Positions 1 through 8,744 of a DNA stretch of 64,000 bases are shown here, one piece after another. The DNA comes from Anaerolineaceae bacterium (GTDB taxonomy: Bacteria > Chloroflexota > Anaerolineae > Anaerolineales > Anaerolineaceae). The stretch's first letter is position 1, and the number at the start of each line of letters is the position of its first letter. Both the position numbers and the translations under genes were made by a program. Below the pieces are notes generated by a model, which made no database searches, was not told the origin of the DNA, and saw nothing but the letters and a program-made list of their open reading frames with translations. The DNA is taken from NCBI GenBank assembly GCA_030653365.1, contig JAURZL010000010.1, forward strand, positions 124,001 to 188,000. The letters run 5' to 3'.

Positions 1-84
1 TTGGAGCATGAGAGATAATAACGCTTCCTGAAGCCATTTTTTGGTTTTTCGGACACGAGGATCAACGGAATCTTTTTTTGACAT
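1..84 (-). CDS. TetR/AcrR-family regulator, N-terminal fragment
   Basis: Reading the minus strand from the ATG at 84 gives 28 codons that run off the left edge. The peptide contains DPRVRKTKKWLQEALLSLM, the usual opening of the TetR DNA-binding domain (DPRVRRT-type start followed by the first helix). Only helix 1 is visible, so the ligand and the true length are unknown. It is divergent from the ABC exporter operon that starts at 222. TetR proteins in this position commonly repress the neighbouring exporter, and a TGTAAA-N4-TTTACA palindrome lies in the shared intergenic region. The family call is from the short conserved N-terminus only. Confidence 0.6.
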   Translation of the reverse strand, partial: MSKKDSVDPRVRKTKKWLQEALLSLMLQ

Positions 85-96
85 TTATTGCCTTTC

Positions 97-112
97 TGTA
101 AACTATTTTACA
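97..112. promoter_or_regulatory. Palindrome TGTAAA-N4-TTTACA, candidate TetR operator
   Basis: A perfect 6-bp inverted repeat with a 4-bp centre lies 13 bp upstream of the divergent TetR start and 30 bp upstream of the exporter -35 box. Related half-sites GTAAAATAA occur as direct repeats at 195-203 and 213-221, just before the first ABC start codon. Assignment to the TetR protein is inference from position and symmetry. Confidence 0.4.
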
Positions 113-141
113 AACCAAAAAAACTCATTTTGATGATTATA

Positions 142-170
142 TTGACATCTTTCTTTGATTATTTTACTAT
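142..170 (+). promoter_or_regulatory. Sigma-70-type promoter of the ABC exporter operon
   Basis: TTGACA at 142-147 and TACTAT at 165-170 are separated by exactly 17 bp, which places the transcription start near 177, about 45 bp before the start codon at 222. The GTAAAATAA repeats at 195-221 would lie in the 5' leader, where a bound repressor could block transcription. Confidence 0.65.
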
Positions 171-221
171 AAAAACATGAGTAATACATCATCTGTAAAA
201 TAAACTACATTAGTAAAATAA

Positions 222-932
222 ATGATGAATGACAAGAATAGTTACATAGAGCTTTTGAATATGACCAAGACTTATTATTCACCTGCAGGAAACGTGCAGG
301 CTCTCAATAATTTAAATTTAACCATTGATCGTGGAACTTTTGTCGGGGTTGTTGGCAAATCAGGTGCAGGTAAATCCACCCTGATAAACATGCTGACCGG
401 TGTCGATCAAATGACTGAAGGAGAAGTGTGGATCGATGGATTTCCTCTTCATTTATCCAGCCAGGAAAATATTACCAGATGGCGCGGGAAAAATATTGGG
501 GTTGTCTACCAATCTTTTGAATTGCTTAATCAAATCAGTATCCTGGACAATGTTATCTTACCAATGGACTTGTGTGGCGATTACACTCGTGGAAAAAGTA
601 ATCAATATGCCATGCACCTGTTAGAACAACTTGAAATTTCCGATCATGCGCATAAATCCCCTCAATCGATCTCGGGGGGTCAACGACAGCGGGTGGCTAT
701 TGCTCGTGCTTTGATCAATGATCCGCCATTGATCATTGCAGATGAGCCAACCGGATCATTGGACTCACAAACCAGTGAAGTGATATTCAGCATTTTTAAG
801 TCAATCGTTTCAGGCGGAAAGACGGTCGTGATGGTAACACATGACAATCTATTGGCTCCCCGATTTGACCATCTCATTTATTTGGAAGATGGTTTTATCA
901 TAAAAGAAAAAAAACGGAGAAAACATGGTTGA
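222..932 (+). CDS. ABC transporter ATP-binding protein, MacB/LolD type
   Basis: This 236-residue nucleotide-binding domain is of the family that pairs with FtsX-like permeases (lipoprotein release, peptide or drug export). Walker A GKSGAGKST lies near residue 45, the Q-loop near 97, the signature SGGQRQRVAIARAL near 151, Walker B IIADEPTG near 171 and the switch histidine near 207, so it should be catalytically competent. A second ATG three bases downstream is an equally possible start, and no clear Shine-Dalgarno precedes either. It overlaps the next ATPase gene by 8 bp and is the first gene of a four-gene operon. The substrate cannot be read from the sequence. Confidence 0.9.
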   Translation: MMNDKNSYIELLNMTKTYYSPAGNVQALNNLNLTIDRGTFVGVVGKSGAGKSTLINMLTGVDQMTEGEVWIDGFPLHLSSQENITRWRGKNIGVVYQSFELLNQISILDNVILPMDLCGDYTRGKSNQYAMHLLEQLEISDHAHKSPQSISGGQRQRVAIARALINDPPLIIADEPTGSLDSQTSEVIFSIFKSIVSGGKTVVMVTHDNLLAPRFDHLIYLEDGFIIKEKKRRKHG

Positions 933-1668
933 AAATAACCATACCAGGCCATTTATTCATCTTGAGGAGATAAATAAGGTCTTTCTCGTTGCTGACAAAC
1001 AATTTGTAGCATTATGCGATATTTCGATTTCATTTCATCAAAATGAATTTACAGCGGTAGTTGGCCGGTCTGGGAGTGGTAAATCAACCCTGATGAATAT
1101 GATCACAGGAATCGATAAACCAACCTCTGGAAAAGTAATAATCGAGAATATGGAGATCAGTCAATTTTCAGAAACTGAAATGGCAAAATGGAGAGGAAAA
1201 AATCTAGGAATTGTGTTTCAGTTTTATCAATTAATCCCGGTCTTATCTTTATTGGAAAATGTGATGTTGCCAATGCAGATTGCTGGATTGTATACGCCTT
1301 CCGAACGATTGGAACGTGCAAATAATCTCTTAAACCAGGTAAATCTTCAAAAATTTGTAAACCAAAAACCATTTATGGTATCCGGAGGTCAACAACAAAG
1401 CACAGCAATCGCCAGAGCATTGGCAAATGACCCTCCCATACTCATTGCTGATGAACCAACCGGAAATTTGAGTTCAAAAGAAGCAGACCAGGTGTTTGAG
1501 ATTTTTCAAAACCTTTCCTCAGTTGGAAAGACAATCATCATGGTAACTCATGATGAAGACCTGGCAAAACGCGCGAAACGGGTTCTCAAACTGGTGGATG
1601 GTAAATTATCAACAGAAAAAATTTCCTCACCATCTTTCTTTTCACGTTTATGGAGACGGAAAAGATGA
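925..1668 (+). CDS. Second ABC transporter ATP-binding protein, MacB/LolD type
   Basis: This 247-residue ATPase is related to its upstream neighbour. Walker A GRSGSGKST is near residue 47, the signature is VSGGQQQSTAIARAL, and Walker B ILIADEPTG is followed by a conserved H-loop. The signature helix carries QQQST where the first copy has QRQRV, but the LSGGQ core is kept. The C-terminus is extended and basic. The stop codon overlaps the ATGA start of the permease at 1665. Two non-identical ATPases beside one permease with two FtsX halves suggest a heterodimeric engine. Confidence 0.88.
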   Translation: MVENNHTRPFIHLEEINKVFLVADKQFVALCDISISFHQNEFTAVVGRSGSGKSTLMNMITGIDKPTSGKVIIENMEISQFSETEMAKWRGKNLGIVFQFYQLIPVLSLLENVMLPMQIAGLYTPSERLERANNLLNQVNLQKFVNQKPFMVSGGQQQSTAIARALANDPPILIADEPTGNLSSKEADQVFEIFQNLSSVGKTIIMVTHDEDLAKRAKRVLKLVDGKLSTEKISSPSFFSRLWRRKR

Positions 1669-4052
1669 AACCACGCTGGAAGAAGGTGATTGCTGATTTT
1701 TGGGAAAATAAAGCCCGCTCCTTATTAATCATTGCTTCCATTTCGGTTGGAATTTTTGCTGTCGGAGTTGTAGGAATTGGACATTTTGTCATACCGGACA
1801 GTATGGTGGAGACCTACCTTTCGTCAAATCCTGCCAACATTCAAATTAGCACCGATCTGTTTGATGGGGATTTCGTTAAGACAATTCAAAATGTTGATGG
1901 TGTTAAAGATGTGTCAGCTAGGGTGACAACCACATCCCGGGTCAGAAACCCAAATAATGAAGAGTGGCTCTCTTTGAGCATTATTGCAATGGACGATTTT
2001 ACAGACCAACGTGTGAAACTGCTAACACCGAAACAAGGTAAATCCATTCCTGATCAAAAAGAAATTCTCATATTAGCTGAATCTTTGGAGACATTATCAG
2101 TAACGACTGGCTCAGACATTGAAATCGAGTTACCTGATGGTACACAGCGAAACTTAAAAGTGGCTGGAACGGTATATGATTACAGTTCAAATCTGGCAAT
2201 TACTTTTAATGAACGTTTGGGATTTGTGAACATGGATACCCTCGAATACCTTCACAAACCCAGGCAATTTGATACCTTAATCATTACCGTGACAGGTGAT
2301 CAAAATGATCTTGCCAATATAGAATCAGTCGCAAATCTGGTCAGCAAAGAGATTGAGAAAAGTGAACGCAGGATTTTGAGTCAATCAGTAAATCGATCAA
2401 ACGATCAACCATATGCAAATTACACCGATGCGATTGGTGTAATTATCAGTTTTATAGGTTTATTCATCCTGATCTTGAGCAGTGCCTTGATCTTCAACAC
2501 AATGAATGCCCTGATGGCACAACAAATCCGGCAAATTGGCATTATCAAATTAGTTGGTGGATTGCGAAAACAGATCATTGGAATGTACCTGTCTCTTGTG
2601 ATGGTTTTTAGTTTCATTTCATTAATGATTGCGATTCCTGCGAGTGCGTATGCAGGTAGAATCTTTTGTGCCACAATTTTACCCGTATTAAATGGCAGGT
2701 TATTAACACCGGATTTGTTCATATTTCTTCCACAGGTCTTGATCATCCAGATATTAGTAGCTTTAATCATTCCGATCATTGCGGCATTAAGTCCAATCAT
2801 TCAGGGGGCAAGTGTAGCCATCCAAAAAGCCCTGACCGCGAATCTAATTAACCAAGAAGAAAAGTCTGGTGCTTTTAACAGTTGGGTAGAGAATTTTCGG
2901 AGTAAAGATGGGGTCATCAACCTTGGGATTCGAAATACATTCCGGCAAAAAGGACGATTAATCCTGACAATCTTTACCCTTTCTTTAGGATGTGCCATCT
3001 TTATCTCAGTATTTAATGTTGAGTTGTCTCTGGATAAACAGATTGAAAGGGTAATTGGATATAATCAGGCGGATATTTTCATCAATATGACCAGAAATTA
3101 TCCAATGGAAGAAATCAATCATCAGTTACGTCGAATCCCCGGGGTAATTACTTCCGAAGCCTGGTTAACCACATTCCCCCAGTTGAAAACAGCCAGTAAA
3201 ACTGAAAATGTATATCTTGTTGCTCCCCCTGATGATAGTCAATTGGTGAAAAAGGAAGTGGATGTTGGTCGGTGGGTTTTGCCGGATGAGAAATATACAA
3301 TTGTCGTGAATGATGCTTTCTGGAACACTTACCCCCAACTAAAACCAGGTGACCAAATCGTATTAGAGATTTCCGGAAAAGAAGATCTTTGGACAGTTGT
3401 CGGAATTTTTCGCTACACAGGCATTGACCAGAAATTTGCCTTTACTTCGATGGACAATCTGGCTGATATTTTAAAATCACTTTCGCACTCAAATTCCTAT
3501 CGGGTTGTCACGGAGAAACATGATCTCGCCTTTCAAATGAAGATGACAACAATCATCGATGATCACCTCAGCGCTGCTGGATATCATGTGGATACGATCA
3601 CTGCAAGGGAGGAAATAGTCAAACAAGGTCTGGATAAAATCCAGATTTTGATCTTTGTTCTGCTTTTCCTTTCTGTTTTAACCGCTATTGTGGGTGGAAT
3701 TGGATTAAGTGGAACATTGAGTCTGAATGTAATGGAAAGAACAGCAGAAATTGGTATTTTGCGAGCGATTGGAGCCTATGACGCGGTTATCTCAAGACTG
3801 ATAACATTTGAAAGCCTCTTTATTGGATTAACCAGTTACCTGATTGGTATTGTTGCTTCTTTTCCAATTTCATTTATTTTGACCAATCTGGTTAACCAGG
3901 CTATTTTCGGAGCAGCATCCAAAATTGTGATTTCATCAAAAGGTATTATCCTGTGGTTTTTTATATTGATTGTATTGTCACTTGTTGCCAGTTATTTTCC
4001 TGCCCGCAACGCGGCCAGGCTTACTATTCGTGAGGTATTGGCCTATGAATAA
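1665..4052 (+). CDS. ABC transporter permease with two FtsX domains
   Basis: The protein is about 795 residues long. A first membrane helix near residues 13-40 is followed by a large extracytoplasmic MacB-PCD-like domain, then three helices (about 255-385), a further helix near 430, a second extracytoplasmic domain and three C-terminal helices. This is the duplicated FtsX layout of LolCE/MacB-like exporters fused in one chain. The start at 1665 is preferred over the in-frame ATG at 1650 because it forms an ATGA overlap with the upstream stop and has GGAG at 1652-1655. It probably works with the two ATPases and the lipoprotein adaptor that follows. The transported molecule is unknown. Confidence 0.88.
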   Translation: MKPRWKKVIADFWENKARSLLIIASISVGIFAVGVVGIGHFVIPDSMVETYLSSNPANIQISTDLFDGDFVKTIQNVDGVKDVSARVTTTSRVRNPNNEEWLSLSIIAMDDFTDQRVKLLTPKQGKSIPDQKEILILAESLETLSVTTGSDIEIELPDGTQRNLKVAGTVYDYSSNLAITFNERLGFVNMDTLEYLHKPRQFDTLIITVTGDQNDLANIESVANLVSKEIEKSERRILSQSVNRSNDQPYANYTDAIGVIISFIGLFILILSSALIFNTMNALMAQQIRQIGIIKLVGGLRKQIIGMYLSLVMVFSFISLMIAIPASAYAGRIFCATILPVLNGRLLTPDLFIFLPQVLIIQILVALIIPIIAALSPIIQGASVAIQKALTANLINQEEKSGAFNSWVENFRSKDGVINLGIRNTFRQKGRLILTIFTLSLGCAIFISVFNVELSLDKQIERVIGYNQADIFINMTRNYPMEEINHQLRRIPGVITSEAWLTTFPQLKTASKTENVYLVAPPDDSQLVKKEVDVGRWVLPDEKYTIVVNDAFWNTYPQLKPGDQIVLEISGKEDLWTVVGIFRYTGIDQKFAFTSMDNLADILKSLSHSNSYRVVTEKHDLAFQMKMTTIIDDHLSAAGYHVDTITAREEIVKQGLDKIQILIFVLLFLSVLTAIVGGIGLSGTLSLNVMERTAEIGILRAIGAYDAVISRLITFESLFIGLTSYLIGIVASFPISFILTNLVNQAIFGAASKIVISSKGIILWFFILIVLSLVASYFPARNAARLTIREVLAYE

Positions 4053-4091
4053 GTCGCCAGGATTGGAAATTTTTGAAAGGTGGAGGAACCC

Positions 4092-5267
4092 ATGAATATC
4101 AGATTTTCTTTAATGTTTACTCTTTTTGTTGGACTTTTTATGCTCAGTGCCTGTAATACAAATAATACCCCGAATGAGACTCCAGTTGTGTACGACTCTG
4201 TACAGGAAAACTCATCAGGAATTGTGATTGCTGATGGTGAAATTGTGCCAGCTAAGGACATGCAGATCATTTCGCAAAGCAATGGGAAGGTGACAGAATT
4301 GCTGATCGAAGAAGGTCAACAAGTTCAAGCCGGACAGGTGATCATTCGGTTGGAAATTCCCCAGCAATTAATCGCAGAATTGAAAAGCGCTGAGTTGGAA
4401 CAGTTGCAAGCCCAGCAAAGCCTGGATGAATTGGTCTTATATGGTTATCTTCAAAAACAATTGGCTTATCAAAGGGTTTTGGATGCCCAGGTTGGACGGA
4501 ATGTAGCATTAGCAGTCTGGGATGATTTTGATGAAGATAAATACGAACAAGACCTGGAAAAATTAAATGAGGATATGATCGATGCGAAACAGGAGCTAAA
4601 AGATGCAAAAAATGACCTAGAAGATTTTTTGGATCTTGAAGAGGATAATGCCCTCCGAAAAAGACGTCAGGACACATTGGATAAAGCCCAAATCTCACTA
4701 AATCAAGCCGAACGTGCTTATGACAATCTGGAAATCAACTATGAACAATTGCAATTAAATTTGGAATTGACAAAAGCAGTATTGGATACTGCTATCGCCG
4801 AATACCAAAAATTTGGCCAGAGCGATATTCAAAGAGAACAAAAAGAGTTAGCGGAAGAACTTCTTTCCACGGCCAATACACAAGTAGAAGCTCTACAGTC
4901 AGCAATGAATGATTTGGAAATTACTGCTCCTTTTAACGGCAAAATGGTATCCCTGAAAATTCAACATGGAGAATGGATTCGAGTTGGACAGGTTGTGGCT
5001 GTTATTGTTGATGATTCTTCCTGGTTGGTGGAAAGTACTGATATCAATGAAATGGATATCGTTCAAATTAAAATAGGTGATGAAGTGACCATTGAATTGG
5101 ATGCATTTCCTGGGGAAATGATCCGAGGGAAGATCATCGAAATTGATGAGTACCCGCAATCAAAATACAATGATGTGATTTACCCGGTACGAATTCAATT
5201 GGCTGAAAACAATCTGCCATTGCGTTGGATGATGTCAGTCATTATCAAGTTTGATGAAAATAAATAA
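4092..5267 (+). CDS. HlyD/MacA-like membrane fusion lipoprotein
   Basis: A signal peptide ends in the lipobox LSAC, so the mature protein is likely lipid-anchored on the outer face of the membrane. After a short linker comes a biotinyl-lipoyl-like half-motif, a long charged coiled-coil hairpin (about residues 95-260, rich in Glu, Lys, Leu and Gln), the second lipoyl half and a beta-barrel domain, the usual order in periplasmic adaptor proteins. ATG 4092 is chosen over GTG 4080 because AGGTGGAGG ends five to six bases before it. As the last gene of the exporter operon it would couple the FtsX permease to substrate capture or release. Confidence 0.85.
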   Translation: MNIRFSLMFTLFVGLFMLSACNTNNTPNETPVVYDSVQENSSGIVIADGEIVPAKDMQIISQSNGKVTELLIEEGQQVQAGQVIIRLEIPQQLIAELKSAELEQLQAQQSLDELVLYGYLQKQLAYQRVLDAQVGRNVALAVWDDFDEDKYEQDLEKLNEDMIDAKQELKDAKNDLEDFLDLEEDNALRKRRQDTLDKAQISLNQAERAYDNLEINYEQLQLNLELTKAVLDTAIAEYQKFGQSDIQREQKELAEELLSTANTQVEALQSAMNDLEITAPFNGKMVSLKIQHGEWIRVGQVVAVIVDDSSWLVESTDINEMDIVQIKIGDEVTIELDAFPGEMIRGKIIEIDEYPQSKYNDVIYPVRIQLAENNLPLRWMMSVIIKFDENK

Positions 5268-5318
5268 AAGGAATTGGTGCAGATTTCTCTGCGATAGCTT
5301 TACCTTGCTTAACAAAAA

Positions 5319-5347
5319 TTGACAAACCAATACCAAGATGATATCCT
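5319..5347 (+). promoter_or_regulatory. Promoter of the VOC dioxygenase-like gene
   Basis: TTGACA at 5319-5324 and TATCCT at 5342-5347 are 17 bp apart, placing transcription start near 5354, 22 bp before the ATG at 5376. The TTG inside this -35 box could be mistaken for an in-frame start codon, so the promoter also helps to fix the gene start. Confidence 0.55.
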
Positions 5348-5375
5348 GCCCTTATGCTTGGAAATGGAGAAAAAT

Positions 5376-6236
5376 ATGGAATCACCTGAGTCAATCCTTT
5401 TGAAAATCGGAAAAGTACACTACAACGTATCCAATCTGGATCGTGCAACTTATTTCTTTGAAGAAGCCCTCGGTATGAAAGTGATATCAAAATCAGATCA
5501 AACAGTCACGCTGGGCACAATCGCCAGCGAACCCCTGTTGGTTTTGTATCGGGTCAACAACCCACCCCCACGTAAAAAAACCACCGGACTTTATCACGTT
5601 GCCATCCGCTTACCCAATCGTGAAGACCTCGCTCGACTGATTTTTCATCTCGTAAATAATCAGGTTGAACTGGAAGGAATTGCTGACCATGGTGTATCAG
5701 AAGCCCTTTATCTGACCGGTCCTGACGAAATGGGAATCGAACTTACCTGCGACAGGGATTATGAAGAATGGCCAATTGATGAAGAAGGTCAACTGGACAT
5801 GGGCTCCGATGATCTGGATATAGATGATTTGATGTTGACTATCAAAGGAAAAAGTAAAAAATGGACAGGCTTGCCGGCTGGTACCTCAATCGGTCACATC
5901 CATTTAAGTGTAGCTGAATTGAAAAAAACAGCAGAATTTTATTCTGATCTGGGATTCGATTTGACGCAGGTATATGGCGATCAAGCGCTTTTCTTCGCCA
6001 GCGGAGAATACCACCATCATATTGGTGCCAATACCTGGCATAGTGCTGGGGCAACTCCCCTTGCAGTTGATACGGCAGGATTACGGTACTTTGAAATAGT
6101 TCTACCCGATCATAAAAGTATTGATCTATTGAATGACAGCCTCAATGAGGTTGGTTGGGAAACTCTAAAAGAAGAAGCTGAAGTATCGCTAATCGATCCG
6201 AACGGAATCCAAATCCACTTGGTTGTTAGAAATTAA
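5376..6236 (+). CDS. Two-domain VOC (glyoxalase/extradiol dioxygenase-like) protein, CatE-like
   Basis: This 286-residue cytosolic protein has two vicinal-oxygen-chelate modules separated by an acidic linker. The second module contains HHHIGANTWH, typical of the CatE/YfiE branch annotated as catechol 2,3-dioxygenase-like. In module 1 the three classical ligand positions read H15, H74 and E122. In module 2 they read H176, a histidine among 213-215 and H281 in place of the usual Glu. Which module binds metal is therefore uncertain. ATG 5376 follows GGAGA with a 5-base spacer. The family is clear. The substrate is not, and no aromatic-degradation neighbours are present. Confidence 0.8.
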   Translation: MESPESILLKIGKVHYNVSNLDRATYFFEEALGMKVISKSDQTVTLGTIASEPLLVLYRVNNPPPRKKTTGLYHVAIRLPNREDLARLIFHLVNNQVELEGIADHGVSEALYLTGPDEMGIELTCDRDYEEWPIDEEGQLDMGSDDLDIDDLMLTIKGKSKKWTGLPAGTSIGHIHLSVAELKKTAEFYSDLGFDLTQVYGDQALFFASGEYHHHIGANTWHSAGATPLAVDTAGLRYFEIVLPDHKSIDLLNDSLNEVGWETLKEEAEVSLIDPNGIQIHLVVRN

Positions 6237-6254
6237 TTCAAATTATTTTGAAAG

Positions 6255-7757
6255 TCAGTCCGTTGCATACCATAATGCTTCTTCCGCCACCCAACCATAT
6301 ATTTTAGATTCTTCGATTTCCACCAACCACCAGTTAAATTTATCAACCACAGCAGGACCATCTATGATCTTGAGGCGCATACCCGGGATCAAATATCTTT
6401 TAACAACCCCATTCAATGAGGGCATTTCCCGCAATCGCAAATCATTTCCTGACATTTTTACGATTAATGGTCTTCCAGGTTCAAAGACAGGCGATAGCAG
6501 ACCATACGTCCAGTCATCCTGAAAATGGTTTGAACTTTCCACCACCCAGCCAATCGAATCCCCGACTCGCACTCGCCACCATTTTTGACCATCTACGACT
6601 TCAACCTGATCCATTACCCTGACTTTTTCGCCAGCCAGGAATAATTTTGAATCAAAATCATCAACTGATGGACCTGCTTTCATCCAGAATTGATTTTCCG
6701 AAGGTAATACGATGTATTGTTCTGTTGGGTTAAAATCGGTAATCGCGTTTAGCCAACCCACCAGTTTAATTTGATTTTCACTTTGATAAAATAATCTGGG
6801 TTCACTGCCCAACACATTGAATAGATAGATGGATGAAAGCTCTTTCTCTGTTTGTGTATAAGCGATAAATCGACCATCCGGTGACCAGGCGATATCATCC
6901 ATTATTCCTGTTTGTGTGGAGGTTAGTAATTCCGTTTTACTGCCTGTACTTAATTCAATCAATTCGATACCCTGACGTTGTTCAGAAAATGCAATTAATT
7001 TTGCATCCGGAGACCAGTCAAATAAAACATCATCACAAGTAGAAGATATTTGAATCAGATCACATTGACCCTCAAGCATGCATTGTTGTAAATCGGACCG
7101 ATATAATCGGGAGGTCCCATCCAACATACAAAAAGCGATTTGTTCATGATCCGGTGATAATTGGATTTGTGAAAATTGATAATCAGGGTACAGTAATTCC
7201 CAATCCCCACCGATAGAAAAAACAGCAGCACCATTCTCCTCACAACCAGCAACCAGTAAATCTCCTGTTCTCGATATCGATGAGACTGTACAATCGTCAC
7301 GTCCACCAAATTCTGGAACCAAAAAATTTTCTCTGGTTTGAAGATTGATTAATTTTTGCCCCACCAACGCAAATAAAGTATTGTCTGAATGTTGGAAAAT
7401 GCCATTTCCATTTCCAATTGTTGTCAACTTCAATTGAAAGGATAATGCCTCTAATGTTTCTTTTTCCAAATCATAAAAGACCAGATATAAACCGCCCGGT
7501 AAAAAACTCAATCTGGAATCAATAATCAGATTAGGTCCGGGTTCAGTAATTTGTTCGGGTTGAGATGTCTCTTCGGGGGAAATTGGTTGCTCGGTTGACG
7601 GGGTTATATCGATGTCGATAAGTGTTACTTCTGTCCCTTTAGGGATAACATCAGTCGGCTGGTTCGTGGAGTTGACAGGTTGGTCAGATTCTGTACATCC
7701 GACCAAAAATAAAATCAATAACAAAAAAAGAATTGCCTTGCCAGCTTTCACTTTCAT
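6255..7757 (-). CDS. Lipoprotein with beta-propeller and two C-terminal SH3-like domains
   Basis: This 500-residue secreted lipoprotein has the lipobox LVGC at about residues 18-21 and a Pro/Thr/Glu-rich linker. The middle half has TolB/WD40-like beta-propeller blades, with repeated phrases such as SPDAKLIAFS and SPDGRFIAY. Two bacterial SH3-type repeats close the protein; each ends in a WWRV or WWLV strand and a GWV strand. Propeller plus SH3 suggests cell-surface or peptidoglycan binding and perhaps protein-protein scaffolding. No catalytic residues are visible. It converges with the VOC gene, the stops being 18 bp apart. Confidence 0.75.
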   Translation of the reverse strand: MKVKAGKAILFLLLILFLVGCTESDQPVNSTNQPTDVIPKGTEVTLIDIDITPSTEQPISPEETSQPEQITEPGPNLIIDSRLSFLPGGLYLVFYDLEKETLEALSFQLKLTTIGNGNGIFQHSDNTLFALVGQKLINLQTRENFLVPEFGGRDDCTVSSISRTGDLLVAGCEENGAAVFSIGGDWELLYPDYQFSQIQLSPDHEQIAFCMLDGTSRLYRSDLQQCMLEGQCDLIQISSTCDDVLFDWSPDAKLIAFSEQRQGIELIELSTGSKTELLTSTQTGIMDDIAWSPDGRFIAYTQTEKELSSIYLFNVLGSEPRLFYQSENQIKLVGWLNAITDFNPTEQYIVLPSENQFWMKAGPSVDDFDSKLFLAGEKVRVMDQVEVVDGQKWWRVRVGDSIGWVVESSNHFQDDWTYGLLSPVFEPGRPLIVKMSGNDLRLREMPSLNGVVKRYLIPGMRLKIIDGPAVVDKFNWWLVEIEESKIYGWVAEEALWYATD

Positions 7758-7880
7758 CCTGCCCTTTACATAGAACCATCTACTGGATTCGGTCTACTCT
7801 TATTCTGACATTTTTTCACAATAAATCAAGACTTCGAATGGTAGTTTATAATCTTTCCCTTTTTTAATGGGGTTCGGTTT

Positions 7881-8744
7881 TCAATGATCTAAAGATAATT
7901 CACGAGCCATTTCAGGCAGTTGATTCGTAGTAATCAGATCCACACCTGACGTAACCAATTTTCTGGCAAGGTCTGAGCGATTCATATCCAGCGTCCAGGC
8001 ATTGACAAGGCAGCCGTGATCATGCAGATAACTTATCCAATTAAAACCGGAATTCATTGCTTCATCCAATAATTGTGCATTGATAAACCAGGTAACACCA
8101 ACAGGTACTTGTTGGAGCAAAGATTCTGCGCGTGCACCAAAATATTCTTTCAATTCTCCCCACCGTTGTGCTGCCAGAGGATGTTCATCCAGATAACCAA
8201 ATGCACCTATCCGAAAAGGAGGTATACCTTCTTCACGGGGTTCACCCTTCACTACGTCCAGATACAACAATGGATCAAAACCAAGTAACAAATCCGGAGC
8301 CATTTTATTTAAGAAACGAATTGCCCAATCTGCTACAGAACTCACCAGGATTTTGTTTTGAACTGGTTTAATCAGAAGGAGTAAATTTTTCAGACTGGAT
8401 GGTGTTAACGGCGCATAAGGTTTCAAATCCAATTGTAAGAATCCATCAATAGGATGATCTTGTAAAAGCTGGACAGCCTGACTGAGTGTGCCTAATTTTT
8501 CCAAAGAGTTTAGATAATAAAGGTTCTGAACATCTAGTGCCGCCTTATCTGTGACCGATCCAGTCCCATTGCTGACATGTTCCAGTTGTGGATCATGCAA
8601 TAAGGCAAAGTCACCGTCTTTTAAAGGAATCACGTCCACTTCAATGTGCGATATCCCGGCTTTCAAACTCATTTCCAGGGCAGGTAATGAACCAGTTGGT
8701 AAACGCTTATCGATGTTGGCAGAATGCAGAATCAATTTGGTCAT
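7881..8744 (-). CDS. Glycerophosphodiester phosphodiesterase-like protein
   Basis: This 287-residue TIM-barrel protein of the GDPD family has the EVDV strand, KDG and LLHDP motifs and the C-terminal VNAWTLD and GVDLITTNQLPE motifs. The N-terminal HRG...ENT motif, which supplies catalytic His-Arg and a metal-binding Glu in canonical enzymes, is altered to HSAN...TGSLPA, so activity on glycerophosphodiesters is not assured. It overlaps the upstream membrane phosphodiesterase by 4 bp and is certainly co-transcribed with it. A phospholipid head-group role is likely but inferred. Confidence 0.8.
   Translation of the reverse strand: MTKLILHSANIDKRLPTGSLPALEMSLKAGISHIEVDVIPLKDGDFALLHDPQLEHVSNGTGSVTDKAALDVQNLYYLNSLEKLGTLSQAVQLLQDHPIDGFLQLDLKPYAPLTPSSLKNLLLLIKPVQNKILVSSVADWAIRFLNKMAPDLLLGFDPLLYLDVVKGEPREEGIPPFRIGAFGYLDEHPLAAQRWGELKEYFGARAESLLQQVPVGVTWFINAQLLDEAMNSGFNWISYLHDHGCLVNAWTLDMNRSDLARKLVTSGVDLITTNQLPEMARELSLDH

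Noticed and set aside
5319-5375. TTG start at 5319 for the VOC gene
   Set aside because: This TTG is the first part of a TTGACA -35 box followed 17 bp later by TATCCT; ATG 5376 has a ribosome site.
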